A stretch of DNA of 64,000 nt, taken from NCBI RefSeq assembly GCF_048771995.1, contig NC_133030.1, positions 63,933,501 through 63,997,500 on the forward strand. Direction: 5' to 3'. This DNA comes from Taeniopygia guttata. Taxonomy: Eukaryota; Chordata; Aves; Passeriformes; Estrildidae. Every line of letters starts with the position of its first letter. Position 1 is the stretch's first letter. The position numbers were made by a program, and so were the translations under genes. Of the stretch, positions 11,946 to 23,306 are shown piece after piece. The notes below the pieces were generated by a model that saw nothing but the letters and a program-made list of their open reading frames with translations, had not been told where the DNA came from and made no database searches.

Positions 11946-12814
11946 ATCAACGCTGGGGATGATGGGCTGCCCCTGGCCTGGGCTCCTCAGGCAGCTGCAG
12001 CCAGATGTGAGGCTCTCCCAGGCCAGGCTGTCCCTCCCAGGCTCCAGCATCTCCTTTATTCCCTTCCCAAGGCAGCCCCAGCAGAACAGAGCCCCCTGAG
12101 GAACCCGTGCCCATTTAAAACAGGAAAGCAGCTCGGAAGGGACCCCAAACCCCCACCCAGCCACTCCCAGACTGACCCACCAGCACAGCAGGGGGATGAT
12201 TTCCAGGGAAAGCTTCCAGCAGGCAGGACCTGCAACCACTTACAACTTTTCCTTGGCAAAAGCAAGGGAGCTGCCAGCGTTAGGCACGAGGTGTTTAACA
12301 GCATTAACCACCCATTATCCCCTTCCTCACTGCTCAGCTCGCTCCTGTCTCCAATTTCATTGTGCTTTTGCTCCCAGCTCCATTAAATGCTGCAGGAATC
12401 GCTGTCTGTGAGACGATGGAAAATACCAGCTGCCGAGGGCAGAGGCAAAAGGAACCCAGATGATATTTAACTCACTTACAGAAGTGTCATTTCAACTGCT
12501 AAGGCCATTAATTGGAAGCCATGATATGCTCATCATTTTAATTTTGGGTTCACTTAAGCTACGTGCACATAAAAGCAGCAATTCCCAGCTTTTCTTTCCT
12601 GCTCTCACACAAATCCCTGGCAGTGCTGACAGGAGAAGGGAGCAGACACTCCTCAGCCTTGCTGCAATTTAGCAGGGTGATAATTAAACTCAATCTCGTG
12701 GCATTAGGTGGCTCCATGTGACACGGGATAAATCCTGAGAGCAGAATTTCTTTTAAAGAAAATAATTGTAAAAGCCTGAAATGGGTTTTGTCAGTGCAAC
12801 AGCCACTTTGTGCT
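11946..12814. other. Unique intergenic DNA; 12,270-12,800 non-repetitive and AT-leaning
   Basis: No gene is seen. The right part (GGCCATTAATTGG, CATTTTAATTTTGGG, CTACGTGCACATAAAAGC) is unique-looking and could be conserved non-coding DNA. Confidence 0.3.
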
Positions 12815-13105
12815 GATCCCTCAGATGGCACTGCCAGGGATCCAGGGGCAGCCACAGCTTCTCTGGGAACCTGTGCCAGGGCCTCACCTCCCTCCCAGCC
12901 AGGAATTCCTTCCCAATGTCCAGTTAAACTTCCTGTTAATTTGAAGCCATTCCCTGGGTCCTGTCCCTCCATCCCTTGTCCCCAGTCCCTCTCCAGCTCT
13001 CCTGGAGCCCCTTTAGATCCTGCTCTGAGCTCTCCCTGAAGTCTTCCCTTCTCCAGGTGAGCATTCCCAGCTCTCCCAGCCTTTCCTCCTGAATTCCAGG
13101 CCACG
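12815..13105 (-). mobile_element. CR1 LINE 3' fragment (type A, longer)
   Basis: Antisense copy lacking the extreme 3' tip. GCACTGCCAGGGATCCAGG, then GCCATTCCCTGGGTCCTG, TCCCTTGTCCCCAGTCCC and AGCTCTCCCAGCC are in the order expected going upstream in the CR1 3' region. Confidence 0.8.
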
Positions 13106-13492
13106 GAATCACCCCGTGACCTCCCAACATTTCAGCTCTGACTCCTTTTGGAGGCATCAATCCCTCCTCAGAGCACAGTGCCAGGAGCTTTTCCTGACGT
13201 GAATCCTTTGATCACATTCAAATGTTTCTTCCTGTGTGGATCCTTTTTGAATCAGGTTGGAGATGCAGCCACTGCCCACTTCAGCTGTTTGGATTCTCCA
13301 GGGCAGTGCTGATCAGCACAGGGCCTCCTCACAAAGGCAGCACTCCAGGTGATCCCCACAGGAACACCAAAATCCAGGGCGAGCACTCCTTGGCCAGTTT
13401 CTCACCCTGGAATGTCTCTTTGGGGGCTTTAAAGGCAGAATGAGACACGAGTGTTGTGTGGGGAAGGAGGAGAGGGAGAAACACCTGGATCA

Positions 13493-13620
13493 GGGCTGAG
13501 GAAGCCCTCCAAGGTCACCCAGCCCAACCTGTGCCCCATCCCCACCTGGTCCCCAGCCCAGAGCTCTGAGTGCCACCTCCAGGAATTCCTGGGACACCTC
13601 TAGGGATGAGAAAACTCCCA
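13493..13620 (-). mobile_element. CR1 LINE 3' fragment (type B)
   Basis: CCCAGCCCAGAGCTCTGAG and GCCACCTCCAGGAATTCC match the 3' part of the larger copies at 13880 and 36890. Confidence 0.7.
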
Positions 13621-13879
13621 GCTCCATCTTGTCAGGATCCAGGAACGGAGCACAAATGGGAGTGGTTGAAATCATCTCCTCCAAATGCTCAAGGAGAAAT
13701 GAATCACCAAAATGAATCTTTAAATAAATCCCAGTAAACAAACTTGTACTGACCCCAAGCTGTTTACACACAATTAATGAGCAATCAGGAAAAGGAGAAA
13801 AATAAAAGCAAGCAGAGCATCTCTCATTAACTTCAACAGGCCCTAGACTGGAGAATGAGTTGGGTATTCCAAAGTTAAC

Positions 13880-14560
13880 TGAATCCCAGAATCCCAGGAG
13901 TATTTAGGTTGGAAAAGAGCTCCAGGATCAATCTGTGCCCAGTGCCCACCTTGTCCCCAGCCCAGAACTCTGAGTGCCACCTCCAGGAATTCCTGGGACA
14001 CCTCCAGGGATGGGCACTCCAAACCTCCCTGGGCAGTGCCAATCCCTGAGCTCCCTTTCCATGGGGAAATTCCTGCTGTGCCCACCCTGAGCCTGCCCTG
14101 GCCCAGCCTGAGGCCGTTCCCTCTGCTCCTGTCCCTGTTCCTGGAGCAGAGCCCGACCCCCCGGCTGTCCCCTCCTGGCAGGAGCTGTGCAGAGCCACAA
14201 GGTCCCCCTGAGCCTCCTTTGCTCCAGGCTCAGCCCCTTCCCAGCTCCCTCAGGAACTCTCCAGCCCCTTCCCATCTCCCTCAGGAACTCTCCAGCCCCT
14301 TCCCAGCTCCCTCAGGAACTCTCCAGCCCCTTCCCAGCTCCCTCAGGAACTCTCCAGCCCCTTCCCAGCTCCCTCAGGAACTCTCCAGCCCCTTCCCAGC
14401 TCCCTCAGGAACTCTCCAGCCCCTTCCCACCTCCCTCAGGAACTCTCCAGCCCCTTCCCAGCTCCCTCAGGAACTCTCCAGCCCCTTCCCAGCTCCCTCA
14501 GGAACTCTCCAGCCCCTTCCCAGCTCTGTTCCCTTCCCAGCTCCAGCCCCTTCATATCTT
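13880..14560 (-). mobile_element. CR1 LINE 3' end (type B) with the largest internal VNTR
   Basis: Antisense copy. The tail runs from GAATCCCAGAATCCCAGG through GAGCTCCCTTTCCATGGGG and CTCCTGCCAGGAGCTGTG, then into GAGCCTCCTTTGCTCCAGG. There the ordinary CR1 sequence is expanded into the 31-bp array at 14231-14530. Confidence 0.8.
14231..14530 (-). repeat. 31-bp minisatellite, about 9.5 units, inside CR1
   Basis: The unit reads AACTCTCCAGCCCCTTCCC then AGCTCCCTCAGG on the plus strand. It repeats about 9.5 times with few differences (one or two units have ATCTCC or ACCTCC). 31 bp is not a multiple of three, so the long Pro/Ser frames here are not proteins. Confidence 0.95.
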
Positions 14561-14670
14561 GGTCCTAAGAAATCCTTATTTTTTACAAATATTATCACAG
14601 AAACGGAGCCCTCTCAGGCAGAAGAGAACCCAAAGGCCTCCTGCTGGGTTCCAAAGTGGGAAAGAGTCCC

Positions 14671-14711
14671 TGGATCATGGATCATGGATCATGGATCATG
14701 GATCATGGATA
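14671..14711. repeat. 7-bp tandem repeat (TGGATCA)n
   Basis: Nearly six perfect TGGATCA units lie about 110 bp from the CR1 end. Confidence 0.95.
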
Positions 14712-15534
14712 CCTCCCCAGGGTTCATCCAGCCAGCATCGAGCTGTGGGTAAAGAACGTTGGAGATATTTAGGGAAGCAATTCCTCCTGCTCCTAATCCT
14801 GCCAACAGCAATTCCAGACAAAAACCACAACCCCAGCAGTTTTTATTGGAATGGATTTTGTGACTGGCAGCACAGAGGGAAAAGAAAAACCCAAACCCCA
14901 GCACGCTGTGGGAGCAGAGGGATCCGTGCTGGGACTGTGGCTCACGGGGTTTTCAGGGAATAAAGGGAATTATCCCCTCCACAGCTCTCCATTGTGTCCT
15001 TCTGTTACAGCACAAGGCTGGAATGGTGTGCAGGGAGACCAGGAAAAGCTGGGTCTGTTCCAGGGATCAATTAAACAAGGAGCTCACCCTAGTTTGCAGC
15101 AATGCAGCCAACGAAGCTCAGAGGGGCTCCACTGCAGAATTCCTGCTCCCAGGAACGGCTGGCAGGCTGTTCCTGCATCCCTAAAATCCTGGAGGCAGCA
15201 GAGAATGGGATGGAATCAGACCTCAATGTGCTCACAGCTGGGAATATAGAAGCCAAAGGAGTGCAATGCACTGGAAAACATGAAAAATAAAGGAATTTTA
15301 CAGGTATTTTAAAGGAATTTTACTCAACCTGCTGCGTGGCTTTTGTGTCCAAAATAAATTGCACTTTCTTGCTGTGCTTTTAGATTTTCACATTTCTTAA
15401 GTTTTCCTTTTGTATTGCCTTGTTTGAAACTTAATCCCTCTGCAGCACTGGTGGCACTGCAGAGCCCAGAGCCAGGATTTGTCACCTCACTCCCCAAAGC
15501 CCTCCCTGTCCTCCAGCACAGCTCCAAAGCTGCC
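14712..15534. other. Unique intergenic DNA, no gene seen
   Basis: No dispersed repeat or supported exon. Confidence 0.4.
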
Positions 15535-15770
15535 ACAGAACCCCAGAATTCTGGGATGGATCAGGCTGGAAGGGACCCCAGAGGGTCACTGGTGCCACTC
15601 CCTGCCCAGGGCACAGGATTGTGTCCATGGGGCTCTGGGATATGCCAGGGAGGAGATCCAGCCCCTCTCTGGGCTCTCAGTCCCTGCCCAGGGCAGGATT
15701 CTCCCTCCTGTGCAGGGAATTCCTGGGATCAGCCCCTGCTGGGCCCCTGGAGCAGAACCTGCTGCATCCA
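15535..15770 (-). mobile_element. CR1-like 3' fragment (divergent)
   Basis: GGATCAGGCTGGAAGGGACC, GGTCACTGGTGCCACTCCC and TGCCCAGGGCAGGATTC have the form of an antisense CR1 tail of another subfamily. Confidence 0.6.
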
Positions 15771-16299
15771 TTGAGATCCCTGTGCTTGGCTTCATTCCAT
15801 GGAAATCAGAGGCGTTGCCAAGCATGGATGTGAAATTAAGTCTGTGTTTGTCTCGTGAGCACACAAACTCCTTGTGGCACCTGGAGCTGAGTTCATCTGC
15901 AGATCTCCAGGGAAAGCACTTCCACTGCAGCCAGCATATGGGAAACATTTCATTACTCCAGACACAACATCATCATTAACATCCCAACCATCAAATGCAA
16001 ATTCCCTCATGTGTCTGGAAACTGTGTAATTAAAATAGAAACGGGGAACATGAAGAATAAAAAGATGGCATAAAAAAAATGTTGTTTTTCTCCCTTTCAT
16101 TCTGCTGCAATCTGGGCAGCAGCTCCTCGAACACCAACAAGGGAGATGCAAATGTTACCTGTAAGGAGGAATTTCATTTTCCCAGCTCCAGATAGGCAAG
16201 AGGACAAATGCCCCATCCAAACTTCCTATGGAAATGGAAGTTTACCTTGGCAAGGACTGGGTTATTTTGGAATAAACTCGTGGTCCCCCCGCACAGGGA
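15771..16299. other. Unique intergenic DNA, no gene seen
   Basis: No recognised repeat or exon. Confidence 0.35.
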
Positions 16300-17378
16300 G
16301 GAGCTGGAGCTGCTGGAGGGATCCAGAGGAGGCACCAGGATGAGCAGAGGGATGGAGCAGCTCTGCTGGGAGAGCTGGGAATGTTCCCCTGGAGAGGAGG
16401 AGCTTTGGGGTGAGCTCAGTGTGACCTGAAGGAGCTGCAGGAAAGAGGGAGAGAGAATTTCCAATGGATGGAGGGACAGGAGCCAGGGAATGGCTCCCAC
16501 TGCCAGAGGGCAGGGATGGTGGGAGATTGGGAATTGGGGATTCCAGGCTGTGGATTTCTTCTCTCTCAGGGTCCCTGAAGGTCAGGGTGACCCCAAGAGT
16601 GATCCAAAAAGAGTCTTTGGTTCCCTAGCCCGAACACAGTTAAATGAGGAGTCTTGGAATGCTTTCAGTTGCTTTTCCAAGGTTGTTTATTTCTTCTTAT
16701 CTCTGCATTCTTTGTCTCTGACCTGCCGAGGTCCGCCTGGTGCAGAAGCCATGGCAGTCTGGCCTCCAGTGCAGGGTGGCTCCCACATTATACACTCAAA
16801 ACTACGTGTCTATGTTTACAATTTATTACCAATTCCCATCACCTGTGTTAGACTGTGAATCTCTACCTTAAACCAACAGAAAAGTGTCACCAGCACAGCA
16901 AGACATGGAGGGCAAGGAGAAGGAGAAGAAGGTCAGGACACGCCCAAATCCCTCCATCTTGTACCCCTGAACCCCATTCTAAAGATCCCAAAATTCTACT
17001 TTTTCACCCTGTGTTAACTCAACTCCCACACTACTCAAACCCTTGTGGCTGTAATTCCTCACACAGAGTTGGCAGTTGTTTCCACGGGCTGAAATCAAAG
17101 CCACAGGTGGTTTTGACTTTGTGCCAAGGTCTGTGAGCCCCTGCCAGGGTCTGGAGCAGCCAGGGCAGCCAGAGGGATGTGCTGGGCTCTGACACTGGCT
17201 GGGCTGGAATTGCCAGAGCAGCTGTGGCTGCCCCTGGGTCCCTGGCAGTGTCCAAGGCCAGGTTGGACATTGGGGTTGGGCACCCTGGGACAGTGGGAGG
17301 TGTCCCTGCCATGACAGGGGTGGCATGGGATGAACTCTGAAGTCTCTTCCCACCCAAACCAGTCTGGGATTGTCTGAC
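16300..17378 (+). mobile_element. CR1 LINE 3' region (type A) split by an LTR
   Basis: The sense CR1 runs at 16300-16548 (AGAGGAGGCACCAGGATGAG, GAGAGCTGGGAATGTTCCCC, GGGAATGGCTCCCACTGCC, GGGAGATTGGGAATTGGGG) and resumes at 17195-17378 with CTGGCTGGGCTGGAATTGCC. It ends at CCCAAACCAGTCTGGGATTG. The halves join at the consensus AATTCCTGGCTGGGCTGG, so the LTR came later. Confidence 0.85.
16549..17194 (-). mobile_element. Solo LTR, family C, nested in CR1
   Basis: On the plus strand it runs from TGTGGATTTC to GGCTCTGACA, the reverse of the LTR at 42586-43193. It interrupts a CR1 copy, flanked by CAGGC/CTGGC-type duplicated bases. No internal retroviral coding, as expected of a solo LTR left by recombination. 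Confidence 0.75.
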
Positions 17379-19468
17379 AATTTTTGCATTTTGCCTTCTG
17401 GAATCCCCCGAGGCAGGGAAGGAGCAGCTCCCACCTGTGCTGGAGCTCCTGGCCAGGCGTGTCCCTGTTTAGAGCCCAGGCAGACCCAGCTGGGGCTGGC
17501 ACAGACCCTGCACTCACTCACTGCAGGCCTCTCTTTAAAAATCAATTGAGATATAAATTCCATTTCAGTGCTGCTCCTCTTGATTGCTGCTTGCAGAAAA
17601 CCATAAATAATTAATTGCATTAGAGAAATGTCACTCAAGCCCAGTTTTGCCTCACCTGATGTGAAAAATGACCACTTGAAAGACAAAAAAATCATCAGGC
17701 TCTTCATCTTTATCCTGCCCTCCTGTCTGTTCCCCTGCTTTATAAAAACCCTGTGTCTCCGTGTAACCAAGCAATTATGTCTGAAGCCATCCTCAGGCAC
17801 GGTGATTTATCCATGGGAGGAGGATTTATCCCAGCCTGACCCTGCAGAGAAGGAGGAGGAGGTCACAGAGTCTCTTAGGAGCGATGTCAGGTCCCTGAAG
17901 ATCCACAGAACTTTTGCCAAGACTCACCCACTCCCAGAACAACTTCAGGACCGTTTTTGAAGGGCACAGAAAAGCTTCGAGCATGGAGAAAGCCCCAAGT
18001 TGTGGAGTGATCACAGGAGGTTTGGTTAAACACAATCCCATCCCCATCTCCAGGGGTTCCTTGGGATCATTCCTGGAGCAGCAGGGATGGCATCAAGTGG
18101 AGCTGCTTCCAGCCCTTCTCAGCAGGAGGACACAAAGGTGAAAAGCTCCCAGGAATTGTGAGGAAATTCCTATTTTTAGGAATTTCCAACAGCTTTGGTG
18201 TGTCACCCTCCCACCCCTGTGGAAGAACACACTGGTGGTGTCTCCTACCCGAGAAAATTCAGTTCTACACCCAAAATTTGCAGATTGAAACTCAAAGAAG
18301 CCCAGAGCTAAAAGGAAAAGCTGGAGATTGCTGTGCTGGGTTCTGCTTTTGGGGCTGTGATGCTCAAAGAGCCTCTTGGAGCAGTTGGAGGAGGTTTCTC
18401 AGCTCAGGGATGGACTTGCAGCTGCATTTTTGGGTGGAGGAAAAGCTTGAAAGGGAATAATTGTGATGAGGATGCTGTGCCAAGAGACACCCAAGTGCCA
18501 GTGATTTGCACTGTCTGTAAACACAGCGTGGGCTGAGGCACAGCTCATTAATTCCCATCACCCCTCCGTGCACGTCCTGCAGGGAATTATTATTGATCAG
18601 CCAGGATGAAACCAGCATTAAACTGCAGGAGGAGCTTTATCAGCCTCACAGATGGAAAACCAATACACTGCAGAAAGGCACTTGGGGCTGGAGACACTTT
18701 CAAATGAGGATCTTTATTCAGCTGTCCGTTTTCAAAGCCAGCTGTAAGTTCAGTCCATGGGAAAACCATTCCCTCCTCAGTGCCTGAGGACAGCAGGAGC
18801 CACAAGCCTTGAACCAGAGTCAGCTGAGGATGATGCTCCAAGGATCTTCAGCCCAGCCTGGCATCACTTCTGCTGTCTGACCTGATAAATGGGGCTCCTT
18901 GCATCTTCCATCTCCACAGAAATTAAACTCTTCAGACTCTCCGCGCTGCCACGAATAAATTACATGTTTGTTTGACTCGGAAATTTCCCTCTGACAAATT
19001 CTAAAGGTATAAATAACCCCCGAAGCCTTGCAGGGAGATGAATGGCCCTGTTCTGTCCATCATAACTCACCAAGCAAACAGTGCCCAGGTTTAAATCCCA
19101 GCCCAGAGGAGTGGGACAAGCATTGGGTTGATGCTGTCCTAAGCAAGCCAGGCTCAGCTGGGTGCACGGCGTGCAGCAGGACTCTGAAAGTCTGGATCCA
19201 TTAAAAATTCCCAAAGGAAGCTCCCCAGGCAGTTCCCCTCATGCCAAAGCTTTGCATCCCAGCTCAAGGGACAGAGCCCCACCGTGGGTGGCTCAGCCTG
19301 GGGTCAGAGCCAGCCTGGCAAAACCCAACTTCCCACCAGGAAGGACTGAGCCATCCCTGGGAGTCTGGGATCCTGGGACTGTGAAACTGCTCCTGTCTCC
19401 TGGAAACACTCCCAAAACAGTGACCCACGTCTTTGCTCCCCTCCCTCCCGAGCTCCAGCACCCCTTGG
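17379..19468. other. Unique intergenic DNA, no gene seen
   Basis: About 2 kb with no recognised repeat, exon or RNA gene. Confidence 0.45.
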
Positions 19469-19838
19469 CTGTGGAAAGAAGAAATTGCTCTATAGGATCA
19501 GCTGTGGAAAAGGAGAAATTGCTCTATAGGTTCAGCTGTGGAAAAGGAGAAATTGCTCTAAAGGATCAGCTGTGGAAAGGAGAAATTGCTCTAAAGGATC
19601 AGCTGTGGAAAAGGAGAAATTGCTCTAAAGGATCAGCTGTGGAAAAGGAGAAATTGCTCCATAGGATCAGCTGTGGAAAAGGAGAAATTGCTCTAAAGGA
19701 TCAGCTGTGGAAAAGGAGAAATTGCTCTAAAGGGTCAGCTGTGGAAAAGGAGAAATTGCTCTAAAGGATCAGCTGTGGAAAGGAGAAATTGCTCTAAAGG
19801 ATCAGCTGTGGAAAAGGAGAAATTGCTCTAAAGGATCA
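19469..19838 (+). repeat. 34-bp minisatellite, 11 units
   Basis: The unit reads CTGTGGAAAAGGAGAAATTG then CTCTAAAGGATCAG. Eleven copies occur, two or three being 33 bp after loss of one A, with a few CTATAGG or CCATAGG variants. The mix of 33- and 34-bp units shifts frame, so the Lys/Glu-rich open frame is not a protein. Confidence 0.95.
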
Positions 19839-20712
19839 CCATTTTCTTGCCCAAGAGGCACAGCAGGGCACCTACTGCAATGCTCCTGGTTTTATCCCCA
19901 TCCTGCATTGTCCTGGTCCGTGCATGTCCTGGTTTGGGGACCAGGAATGAGCTGCAGAACTGAAACCTCAACAACGTGCAGAGTCAGGGGCTGGGGGATC
20001 TAAGAGTTGTTTCTGGCAAAAAGCAGCAATTCCATCATCAGTTTCCTTGTCCTGAGTCTCCCACCAGTCTTTTCTCTCTCTCCCATCCCTGAACAACTTG
20101 TGAGCAGCCAAAATCAACCTTTGGCTTCAGTGAGAATAGGTCAGTCTTGCTAACAAAGGCAGGCTCACATTCCAGAGCAAATAAAAGCATTCATATTTCA
20201 GCTGGCAATAAATTCAATTTCCCTGAAGGACTGATTTTCACCAAGGTATGAGATCTGACACTTGTGTTATTAGATAACTCTGTTGGCTTTTATTTCTGGG
20301 TTTGAGACATCAAGTGGCAAAAGGGGAAATAAAAATGGCAGGAAAGACAAACTGTTCTGAGGACAGAATGGTCCATTAAGCAAAAATTTAAACCAACTCA
20401 TCTTTGGCTCTCTGTGGCTCAAATGCAATTCTGCTCCTTCCCTTCAGGCTGCTATTAACACTGTTATAATGAGTAACTAAAATCAAACTCCAGTGAATAA
20501 ATATGCTCAAAGGCATCTTGTTACTCCTGCAATTAGAGACAAACTCCCAGGGTAGAGCTAAAAGCTTTTGGGAAATCACATCCAAGGAAACTCTGCCAGG
20601 ACTGCAATCCCTGGGCTGCTCCGAGCACGTGCAGCGAGTGCTGGGAGGGAGCTGCAACCCCAAACCCAAACCTATTTATTCCTTGTGTGTGCTCAGGTGG
20701 GAGGTGGTGTAT
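19839..20712. other. Unique intergenic DNA, no gene seen
   Basis: 20,160-20,500 is AT-leaning and non-repetitive. No exon is supported. Confidence 0.4.
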
Positions 20713-21090
20713 TGTTAATGCAGGCGAACCCAATGGGAAGAAATGAGGATGTCTGACTCAATTCAGAAGGCTGAATGATTTCTTTATTATAACTATGCTA
20801 AAATACATTAATATACCATATAAAAGGAGGACACTAAAACTACATACTACTTTCTCTGACTCTCCCACAACTCGTGCCTCTCTCTGAGCCCAGCCCCAGG
20901 TGGGTTGGATTGGCCATCAGCTCAAACAATCCTCACCAGAATCCAACCAAGCAACACCCCAGGTAAACAATTCTCCAAACACATTCCACATGGGAAAACA
21001 AGGAGCAGAAATAGAAATTGTTTTCTCTTTCATTTCTCTCTGTGCACCTCCATGAAAAATCACGAGAGGGAGAGAAACGTGTTTGCCACA
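20713..21090 (-). mobile_element. Solo LTR, family D
   Basis: The plus strand runs from TGTTAATGCAGG to GTTTGCCACA. Read in reverse it is a 378-bp LTR, TGTGGCAAACAC...CTGCATTAACA, with an AATAAA signal (ATAATAAAGAAAT). It matches 23307-23686 in inverted orientation. Class II (ERVK-like) is likely from form and length. Confidence 0.75.
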
Positions 21091-21164
21091 GTGGTGCTGG
21101 AAGGGGAAAGCCCAGTGGCCAGGTCACCTGTGTGTCCTGGGGAAATTCCCACTGGGGGTGTCCA

Positions 21165-21640
21165 GGGAAGGGAGCAGAGCTGGGAAGGGGCTGGAGAGTT
21201 CCTGAGGGAGCTGGGAAGGGGCTGGAGAGTTCCCGAGGGAGCTGGGAAGGGGCTGGAGAATCCCTGAGGGAGCTGGGAAGGGGCTGGAGAGTTCCTGAGG
21301 GAGCTGGGAAGGGGCTGAGCCTGGAGCAAAGGAGGCTCAGGGGGGACCTTGTGGCTCTGCACAGCTCCTGCCAGGAGGGGACAGCCGGGGGGTCGGGCTC
21401 TGCTCCAGGAACAGGGACAGGAGCAGAGGGAACGGCCTCGGGCTGGGCCAGGGCAGGCTCAGGGTGGGCACAGCAGGAATTTCCCCATGGAAAGGGGTTC
21501 AGGGATTGGAACTGCCCAGGGAGGTTTGCAGTGCCCATCCCTGGAGGGATTTCAAAGCCCTGTGGATGTGGCACTTTGGGGACAGGGCTCAGGGTGTTTG
21601 GCAGTGCTGGGGAGCAGCTGGACTATTCTTGCAGGGCTTT
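21165..21640 (+). mobile_element. CR1 LINE 3' end (type B) with VNTR
   Basis: A sense copy: the 31-bp repeat array (about four units, 21178-21318), then GCCTGGAGCAAAGGAGGCTC, GTGGCTCTGCACAGCTCCTG, TTCCCCATGGAAAGGGG and GATTTCAAAGCCCTGTGG, up to CCCAACCCAAACAGTGCAGG. Confidence 0.85.
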
Positions 21641-22462
21641 CCCAACCCAAACAGTGCAGGGATCCTGAGGAGCACAGAGGCCTTTGGACCTGGCACTGGT
21701 GGTGAGCACAGGGCTCTGCCTGGCCCTGGGCTCTCGGGGATCCCCTCCAGGACTCGGGGTGAGGCTCCCAGCCCCCAGCAGCGTGTCCTGGTCCCCCTTG
21801 GTGACAAGGCTTTGTGTCAGAGAGCAGAGCTCGCCCTGAGTCCTGCAGCCCCTGCCTGCAGCGCCCTGTGCCCAGCGCTGCAGACAACAATTACATCGAC
21901 TTAGTGGTTATTTATCCCGGCAAAACTCAAAGGGGATTTATCCTTGGAAGAGACACGGTAATAAAAGGGAAAGGATCAGGCAGGCAGGGTTTAAAAACCC
22001 CTCATTTCCTCCTGTGACTGCCTAACAGGCTTTTGGAAAGCAGGAGACAGTAAATGTCATTTATTTTGACTTTAATAATGCTTCTGAGGCTCTTTGGCGT
22101 GACATTTCCGAGCGAGCCAGGGCAACAGGGATAAAACAAAGCAGAGGTAGGAAGGCAGAACATCCTACTGAGAGAGCAGCTGCCGTGAGCAGGGACAGCT
22201 GAGCGTGCCCCTGCATCTCCCAGGCCCTGGCACTGGCTGGCTTCTCCCTGAGCGAGGAAAAGCACCACAGGCACGGCAGGCACAGCCCACACTGACCCAG
22301 GCTGGTCCCTGAGCAGCTGGGGCAGCCAGGCTGAGAATTCAAAGGGTTTCTGACAGCTGGAAAACAGATGGGAAAGAGTTATTTCAGTTTCTAGCGGGGA
22401 GAGGCAAGTAATGCACAGAGCAGGAGCTGCTGCACGAGCACGGGCTGGGGAGGTGGGGGAGG
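21641..22462. other. Unique intergenic DNA, no gene seen
   Basis: No recognised repeat or supported exon. Confidence 0.4.
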
Positions 22463-22630
22463 CTAAAAGGGGCTGTGGCTGCCCCTGCATCCCTGGCAGT
22501 GCCCAAGGCCAGGTTGGACACTGGGCTGGAGCAGCCTGGAACAGTGGGAGGTGTCCCTGTCCATCCAGGGGTGGATGGGATGGCATCTAAGGTCCTTCCA
22601 ATCCAAATCCTTCTGGGATTCTGTGATGAA
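22463..22630 (+). mobile_element. CR1 LINE 3' end (type A)
   Basis: Sense copy: GGCTGTGGCTGCCCCTGC, GTGCCCAAGGCCAGGTTGG, GTGGGAGGTGTCCCTG, ending at TTCTGGGATTCTGTGATG. Confidence 0.85.
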
Positions 22631-22787
22631 AACTGATGCAAACAGTTCTGAAGGCATCACACCAGACCAGCAGGAAAAGACACATGGAGAGGAATTGAGC
22701 TTCTTCTTCCCACTGAACTTCCACGAGTGGCCGGAGTGATCCACGCCCAGCTGCAGCAGGACAGGGTTAGAGCAGCTGCCATAAAAC

Positions 22788-23065
22788 CATGGAATGTCCT
22801 GAGCTGGAGGGACCCCCAGGGATCATCCCAAACCCTGATCCCCAAAATCCCACCCTGTCCATCCCTGGCAGGGCTGCCCAAAGGCTCCTGGAGCTCTGGC
22901 AGCCTCGGGGCCGGGACCATCCCTGGGGAGCCTGGGCAGTGCCAGCACCTCTGGGGGAAGAACCTTTCCTGATTCCAGCCTGGGCAGTGCCAGCACCTCT
23001 GGGGGAAGAACCTTTCCTGAAATCCAACCCTAAACATCCCCTGGCACAGCTCCACCATTAATTTC
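22788..23065 (-). mobile_element. CR1 LINE 3' fragment (type C), with a short internal duplication
   Basis: It runs from GGAATGTCCTGAGCTGGAGG to CCCTGGCACAGCTCC. A segment of about 40 bp (GGGCAGTGCCAGCACC to CCTTTCCTGA) occurs twice in tandem near 22,930-23,020. Confidence 0.8.
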
Positions 23066-23306
23066 ACTCTGTGCTATTTATTCCATTAATAAATCCGTGG
23101 TTGCTGGATTTAGTGGTTCCTCTGGCCCATGGGGAGGGTGTAACTGGTCCTGCTTTGCAGCCAGGCTGGGGGTGAGGCTCTTTCAGACAGCGAGGCCTGG
23201 CAGCACTGCCAGGGATGCAGGGACAGCCACAACCCCTTTTAGATGTGCCCTGTGTGGTGTCCCAGGGGACAGAGCACCCTGCTGCACCCCAGAGCAGCAC
23301 ACGGCG
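23066..23306. other. Unassigned spacer
   Basis: A CR1-like scrap (CACTGCCAGGGATGCAGG) occurs near 23,204. Otherwise nothing is recognised. Confidence 0.35.

Noticed and set aside
14036-14963. Long Pro/Ser/Leu-rich open frames
   Set aside because: They come from the 31-bp repeat inside a CR1 copy. Because 31 is not a multiple of three, all phases read similar repeats.
19162-19764. A 200-residue Lys/Glu-rich open frame
   Set aside because: Its second half is the 33/34-bp minisatellite, whose units shift frame. The first half has no recognisable domain.
19469-19838. Regular direct repeats that could suggest a CRISPR array
   Set aside because: The repeats are head-to-tail with no unique spacers, and the genome is a bird's. 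The same applies to the other arrays.
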